A stretch of DNA of 64,000 nt, taken from Branchiostoma floridae (Eukaryota; Chordata; Leptocardii; Amphioxiformes; Branchiostomatidae). Positions 59,501-64,000 of this stretch are shown here, in pieces. The position numbers were made by a program, and so were the translations under genes. The notes under the pieces were generated by a model, which was not told the origin of the DNA, searched no databases, and was given only the letters and a program-made list of their open reading frames with translations. The stretch's first letter is position 1; each line of letters starts with the position of its first letter. The stretch lies in NCBI RefSeq assembly GCF_000003815.2, contig NC_049991.1, positions 10,685,024-10,749,023 of the forward strand, written 5' to 3'.

Positions 59501-62500
59501 GAGTTAATGACAAGGTGGCCAAGTTTACCCTAGAAACAAAGATAAGAAAAGATAAAGATAACTGTCACTACCCCATTATAGATAAGGTCATCAATGCTCT
59601 ATATAAGGTAGCCCTATTTCCTTGCCAGTACAAAATATTGTTACTTACAGAGGCGGCGGCAGGAAATTTCGTCTGGGGGGGCGAACTTTTACTGACAGAA
59701 TTTTGCGGCACACGCTTATGTAGCGCCGAAGGCGCGACCACCCTAGGGGGGTCCGGGGGCATGCTCCCCCGGGAAAATTTGAAATCTAGACCCTCTAAAA
59801 CGGCATTTCATGCATTTTGACGGGCAAATTTTGCTGCCAGACTAAGCTAAGTTTGATGGCAATTCTGTTAGAAAGACACATGGTTTTAGCAAGGGCGATG
59901 CCCACAAAATATTTTCACGATTTCGAGTGCCGAAGGTGCGAGCTGTTGCAAGGTTGGTCTTTGGAAATTTCGAAATCTGCACCCTCTGAAACGACATTTT
60001 CTGTATTTTGCAAGTTTTGCTTGCAGACTATGCTAAATCTTATGCCATTTTTGTCAAAGAAAAAGATGTTTGAGGGCGATGACCTTAGCTACCACGCACA
60101 AATTTTCACCATGTCGTTCTGAGCGCCGGAGACGTAAGTCATCGCTAGGGAGGTCCAGAGAAAATTTTAAAATTTTGACCGTCTGAAACGTCATTTCCTG
60201 AATTTCAGTGGCACATTCTGCTTGTAAACTAAGCTAAGTACGATAGTACAATTTCTATTGGTTTAAAAGATTTTTCAGAGCAACATATTGTCCTGCGTCG
60301 AAGACGCAGTCCTCACAAGGGAGGTCTGGCGAAATTTTGAAATCGAGACTCTCTGAAACGCCATTTCTTGCATTTTCAGGGGTAAACTATGCTGTTAGAC
60401 TAGCTTGATTTTATGAAATTTCCATCATCAAAAAAATACACAAGGTTTCAGCTTGATTTTTTGGGGGGGCGACGCCCCCCCCAACATATTTTCCGGGGGG
60501 GGGCAGCCGCCCCCCCCCTGCCCCCCGGTGCCGCCGCCACTGACTTAAACCATTGTCTCCATCTATTATCTACAAGACATGATAGAGAATTGTTTTGTTC
60601 TGCATAAATTATTCTGAGATGCATGCATCACATAGACCAGCTCTCAACAATGAAACAGACTTTTTGTTGCATTAACATCAAAACCAAACTTGCACCAAAG
60701 ATCTTTTAAAAGACAAACAAGATAACCTACCCCTCCACGTGTAACCAGATGGAATTGGCTTTGCAGATCTCCAGTAGTCTGGTCAGGTTGTCTGTGTGAC
60801 CAGCTACAGGGGTGCCTGATACACACATACAACATTATGTCAAACTCGCACTACCCAAAAAAACAACAGCTTTCAGTCAACAGAAAGGAACGTATTACTT
60901 CCCAATGATTTAATGGAAAATATGTTTCTCTGTCTTCCCTTGTAAAGAACAACAAACTTCAGAAGACATAACTGAGAGAAGGGAAGGACTTTGGAGCAAA
61001 TTCGATTAGGGTATTACATACAAAAGAAAGCCATGAAGTCCTTGTAATTGTCTATGTTACCAACACAAAGTTCATGTATGTGATCATTCTTAAGGTACCT
61101 GCATTGGCAACAAGTAACACTGGAAGTTTGGAAGAGTTGATGTCATCCTTCACAAGCCTCTCAAAGGATGCCACATCCTGGAATTACAAAGGAGTAAAAC
61201 ATTTTCCTCATTTAAGATTAAAGGAAATGCTCTACAAATCTTCAGAAACTGTAGTCAGGCTGTTGCTAGTGGCATGCCATCATCATCTTTGTAAAAATTA
61301 GAGCAAAATCATTTTTTGGTAAAACATCTACTTGCATCGCATTATTTTATGACACACTGTAACTTATGTACAACTCACCATTGTATGGACAGATCCAAAG
61401 ACAGTATTGCAGGGAACAGTACACAAGCTGGACATGGGCAGGCCAAGCTGGAAACACACAGGGAAAAGTTAGTCTTGTCAATTACATACAATCTATAAAG
61501 AAAATATCTGGTACCTATAGTTTGCCTTCTGGTACATATAGTTTGCTTTACTTATCAAGGTATTAGGACATGAGAAATAATAAAAACAGAACAGTGAGCA
61601 AAAGTGGAACTACAGATCCAATAGTCAAAGTTCTCGTCTTAAACTTTTTTTCTCACGACTACATTTGTACCTCAAATGCCTGTGAACAAGGTATAAACCA
61701 AATATCCGGTACTACAATTTGCCTTTACCTGACTGCAGATGTACTGTCCCAGGCCAGGTCTGGAAGCAGCACTGATGTACACTACAGGTGGTTTGGGGTA
61801 CAGAGCATTGAAGCCTTCCGCTGCAAACTTGGGATACTTGGAATGTAGGACAAGTCGGCACACTTTTATCAACCCTTCTCTGTCATCTTCATTGTAGTAC
61901 GCAGAGCCGTTCTCAAATCTGTGTCAAATAAGGGGAAATAAATATGGGGAGCATGGAATGGGGATACCATAAACTGAAATTAAGACATGCTAGGGATATA
62001 GGAATACAGTAAAAGAAAATATTCTGGACAGATGCAGAAAATCATCTACTCCATTACATCACACATCAACATGCCTCAAGCCTTTTCTTGGGACTCAAAC
62101 ATGCAACAAATTTGTTAGCAAAAACAAGGTTGTGTCATAAAAACATCAAAATCATCGTATAACATTGATGGATTTAAGCAAGGGGCAGAAAAACAGAAAT
62201 GTTCCAACCCGCCAGGATTTCTGCAAAGATAAGATTGATGGAAGGGTCACCAAACAAGACATCAAAAGATCACATTTCTGATTGACTTAAGAGCACAAAG
62301 CTAAGTGATAATGGCATAAATGATAACAAGGATATCTGCAAGACTAAATCTAGTTTCCTATGATAGTGTTAAAGTCTTGACTTCTGTTTCATGTTGAGGA
62401 CAAACTAAAAAAAATGTCTCTCTGTAGATTTCTGGCAGCGTCTTAACTAACATACTTCTGTAGTGTTCTTTTTGGTACATTTTATCTTATACTGAGCCAG

Positions 62501-63936
62501 CCAGTCTGACCTGTTGAGGCTAATCAGCAATTTAGAAAAAATATATATTCTAACATTCCTATGTACTGTGTACTCTACCAGCCTGACTACGCTGGCTATT
62601 ATAGAGAGAATAATTTGCCAGGGGAGTTTTGCTACCAGAGGAGTTGGCTGGCAAAGCAGCCGGAGGGGAAACATTTACCTAAGCGTGGACTGACTCCCCT
62701 GGCCAATTACCTGATTTTGTGCCAAATTCTATGATCCCCTACCCCCATAGGAAAGTCTGGTGGAGGCTATATACTGTGCCTGACCTGAAGAGCCTGGACA
62801 GCCACAGGGTGGTGTCTGAGATGATCCTGGTGGTGAAGCGCCTGAGCCTGGCGGGCGGCAGCAGGGTGGCGTAGGCGGCCAGGCTGTGTCCCAGCAACGC
62901 CAGCTTCGCAGTACTGTCAATACTGGGGGTAAACACTGGGCTGGGGGACAGAATTATAGAGTAATTATCATCAGTGTTAAATGGCAATTAAGAGTTCTAC
63001 TGACCCCCTTAGGGGAAAATTGGACCTTCCCATTTTTTGACAAGTTGCAAAATCCATGTTGGAATTTTGTCTGATTTGAATCATCATAAGAACTGTCCAC
63101 ATGATGAATCAGAAAAAAAGTTTATTTCGTTTGACTAACTGTGTTTGTTCGGCATGTCTTTGAAGGATCTAGAAATGCCAACTGTTTTGACTGTTAACAT
63201 AGAACTTAATGACAACTACACACTACCAGGTATAACTGTTTTTAACAACAAACCAATCCTGCAATAACTTGGCATCGTGAACAGTGTGACCTATGACCTA
63301 CCTCTGCTGAATCTCCTCCTCTGTTCCATGTATAACATCCTGCATGTGTTGCAGAATAACAGACATATCCTGTCCACTGCAAAATGATAACATAGTTGTC
63401 GATAAAGCACATAAAAAAAATAGGGGTTGTTTAAACTCTAGATGATGCTGCAGCTAATAATCTTTTCTCATGGTTGGCATTTGCAAAAAGGTAAGATACA
63501 TAAACACTATTCCTGAAATTCTTTTAAAAATCAATTATGCTGGAGAGAAAGCTAAGATATATGCACCAGGATATAAATGTGTACCTTTGAACTTTGCATG
63601 CTGATTAACTAGAGCAATGATATGTGTCATATATTCCTTACTTTGTAAAGCTAAAATGCTAACTTGGACACAATTTAAGGCCCCAATTCAACTAGATGAA
63701 AAGTGCTGAGCACCCTTAGAGCGACTGAAATTGGATGTGTGTGACCCTTGATTTTATGAATGAAATATGATGACCAATGAAAAAGGATGGTCTAAAGGAC
63801 ATTAAAACATGCGAGATCTTAAAAAAAAGTTCTTTGTCTATAAAATTTGTTGAGCAGATTGTCCTACCTTCCCTGTAGAGGGCCCGGGATGTCTCTCCTG
63901 GTAGCTAGCCGTTCTTCCCTCTCTTTCTTTAATGTA
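50505..63936 (-). CDS. PDXDC1: Pyridoxal-dependent decarboxylase domain-containing protein 1 (5' end missing)
   Basis: Twenty-one minus-strand exons join in phase: 63868-63936, 63302-63376, 62785-62940, 61729-61918, 61379-61447, 61099-61177, 60731-60815, 59481-59529, 59087-59158, 58809-58838 (30 bp), 58323-58448, 58090-58140, 57450-57513, 57209-57309, 56568-56732, 56177-56289, 53349-53598, 52855-52947, 52483-52594, 51775-52102, 50505-50706. They give about 825 residues; the N-terminus lies beyond 64000. Family blocks are RDIPGPLQGSGQDM, ALLGHSLAAY, AASRPGLGQYICSQLGLP, VPCNTVFGS and IRQIPIVGSMWNWLSP. The fold is that of group II PLP decarboxylases, but the lysine motif (NPHK in that family) reads TPGV here and the HVDA aspartate is Glu (HVEG), so activity is doubtful; the human protein seems to share this. 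The tail is very Glu-rich. The last join uses a donor overlapping an in-frame TAG (51771). The intron between exons 16 and 17 holds an LTR element. Confidence 0.93.
53743..53982 (+). repeat. Left LTR (240 bp)
   Basis: TG...CA-bounded repeat. I find no difference from 55862-56101 on reading both copies. An AATAAA occurs inside (within GATTGAATAAACCG) and could be the R-region polyadenylation signal. Confidence 0.95.
53967..55655 (+). CDS. Ty3/Gypsy pol remnant: RNase H end plus integrase
   Basis: Open frame of 562 codons. Residues 1-20 come from the LTR and tRNA-complementary leader, so the first ATG (inside the LTR) is probably not a natural start. Residues about 26-95 match the RNase H C-terminal part (TDHKPLE, KPGKEMYLADTLSR). 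Residues about 190-235 hold the integrase HHCC zinc-binding domain (IHASHMG...CDVCQ). The catalytic core follows with D260 (VGVDLF), D313 (SDNGPQF) and E349 (GKVEN), an intact D-D-35-E triad. The C-terminal part is Pro/Thr-rich. In the complete element this would be the end of a gag-pol polyprotein. Confidence 0.9.
   Translation: MTESYMVSEVGFEPTPPFGMLSVVFGLERFHQYTYGRDVLVQTDHKPLEMIVLKPLHAAPKRLQRLMMRMQQYHVKITYKPGKEMYLADTLSRAYLPYDGRRSKTEMDAEQVNAISEFISTPTIEDIREHTSGDADMQKLMQYIREGFPEKGRIPARLMPYFHIRDELTLHDGIVLKGQRAAVPLTLRKKMLQRIHASHMGIEACLRNARECVFWPGMNAEVRDYVSKCDVCQTVGRKQQKETLQPHPVPKRPWERVGVDLFQFKDRDYLITVDYYSNFFEIDTCENTRATTIIKKLKTQFSRHGIPDVVVSDNGPQFAAAEFEKFTHEWNFTHQTSSPGYPQSNGKVENSVKTAKQLMEKAWIGNTDPYLALLDFRNTPTQGIGSSPVQRLFARRTKTTMPMNTALLEPDVPKEIPQKIQKEKEKQRRYYNRQARDLPRLSIGDTVRCQPHGTNTNRWKKGTVVAEVGNRSFEVETEDGGVYRRNRRHLRKTPETPPATVGTDDTDQGDAPEPTVNDEPTTTTTTPPAETAVKDDTAGQQMTTRSGRAVRPPVHLKDYVRE
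53983..54016 (+). other. Extended primer-binding site, complement of tRNA-Leu
   Basis: Directly after the LTR, TGGTGTCAGAAGTGGGAT begins a 34-base segment. Its reverse complement is the 3' part of a leucine tRNA: variable-arm bases, GTGGGTTCGAATCCCAC T-arm, acceptor strand and CCA. Standard primer-binding sites end after about 18 bases. It matches human tRNA-Leu(CAA) as I remember it. Confidence 0.85.
55862..56101 (+). repeat. Right LTR (240 bp)
   Basis: Appears identical to the left LTR; followed by the target duplication ATATC. Confidence 0.95.
56870..57047 (+). mobile_element. Possible LINE 3' tail
   Basis: About 180 bp of T-rich, non-coding sequence ends GGGCCAGGGAGTGCCTGAAATAAAG AAATAAAGAAA. 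This has the look of a CR1/L2-type 3' UTR with a short repeated tail, like the clearer case at 18297-18630. No coding remnant is visible, so this is tentative. Confidence 0.35.
59648..60542. mobile_element. 895-bp element with four internal repeats and GC-rich ends
   Basis: The ends CAGAGGCGGCGGCA and (reverse complement) CAGTGGCGGCGGCA form imperfect terminal repeats, flanked by ACTTA on both sides (59643-59647 and 60543-60547). The interior holds about four units of roughly 190-220 bp, each with a TTTGAAATC...ACCCTCT.AAACG.CATTT block, a GACTA.GCTAA block and a small hairpin such as GCGCCGAAGGCGC. The right end is a run of G and C tracts. It encodes nothing recognisable and lies in a PDXDC1 intron. 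Confidence 0.75.
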
Positions 63937-64000
63937 CTACATCAATAATAAAAGTTTTTATTGCAAATTCTTGCTCAGGGGCTAATTGCACGTAAAAATG

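Noticed and set aside
62573-62770. Nested inverted repeats (GCCAGGGGAGT / ACTCCCCTGGC inside CTACCAG.../...CTGGTGGAG) as a MITE
   Set aside because: Arms are short and imperfect and the borders unclear; noted only as a possible distant relative of the element at 40482.
1-64000. CRISPR array, prokaryotic operons, rRNA genes
   Set aside because: None present; the tandem repeats found have no spacers and the genes are intron-containing eukaryotic ones.

Overview
The window reads as a piece of an invertebrate chordate genome, most likely a cephalochordate (amphioxus, Branchiostoma-like). This is inferred from intron-rich genes whose exons translate to close homologues of vertebrate proteins, compact introns full of short inverted-repeat transposons, and TAACGTTA- and ACATGTA-rich intergenic DNA. 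Gene names rest on recognising protein families by eye; exon limits rest on GT/AG (once GC/AG) signals plus reading-phase continuity. No alignment was run.

Layout. Positions 1-14,880 are gene-poor: a tRNA-like sequence at 8.5 kb, a 30-bp minisatellite at 9.4-9.8 kb and one GC-rich ORF at 11.3-11.7 kb. From about 14.9 kb the window is gene-dense: PTCD1 (+, 15.2-21.1 kb), CENPM (-, 21.6-23.8 kb), RRN3 (+, 26.2-34.9 kb with a likely 5' exon near 24.0 kb), a sulfotransferase-like gene (-, 36.7-37.9 kb), an orphan single-exon ORF (+, 39.8-40.3 kb), NTAN1 (-, 41.4-45.7 kb), RPSA (+, 46.9-48.9 kb with a likely 5' exon at 45.84-45.88 kb and two intronic box C/D snoRNAs), and PDXDC1 (-, 50.5-63.9 kb, 5' end outside the window).

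Gene relations. RRN3, NTAN1 and PDXDC1 are also neighbours on human 16p13.11, so this looks like an old linkage group with other genes inserted or moved. CENPM/RRN3 and NTAN1/RPSA are head-to-head pairs with probable shared promoters; PTCD1 and CENPM are tail-to-tail. The genes do not form one pathway; they cover mitochondrial RNA biology (PTCD1), the kinetochore (CENPM), Pol I transcription (RRN3), the N-degron pathway (NTAN1), the small ribosomal subunit (RPSA) and a PLP-fold protein of unclear function (PDXDC1).

Mobile DNA sits mostly in introns: an internally deleted Ty3/Gypsy LTR element with identical LTRs inside PDXDC1, a hAT-type MITE with a perfect 8-bp target duplication inside the RPSA 5' intron, two copies of one CCGCGAA-rich MITE, a 1.1-kb TA-flanked inverted-repeat element, an 895-bp element built of four internal repeats, a long hairpin element, and LINE tails. 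The observations I find most worth pursuing are the tandem in-frame splice acceptors in RRN3, the P-loop-like sequence retained in CENP-M, the LTR element whose primer-binding site runs on into 34 nt of tRNA-Leu complement, and the paired snoRNAs in RPSA.
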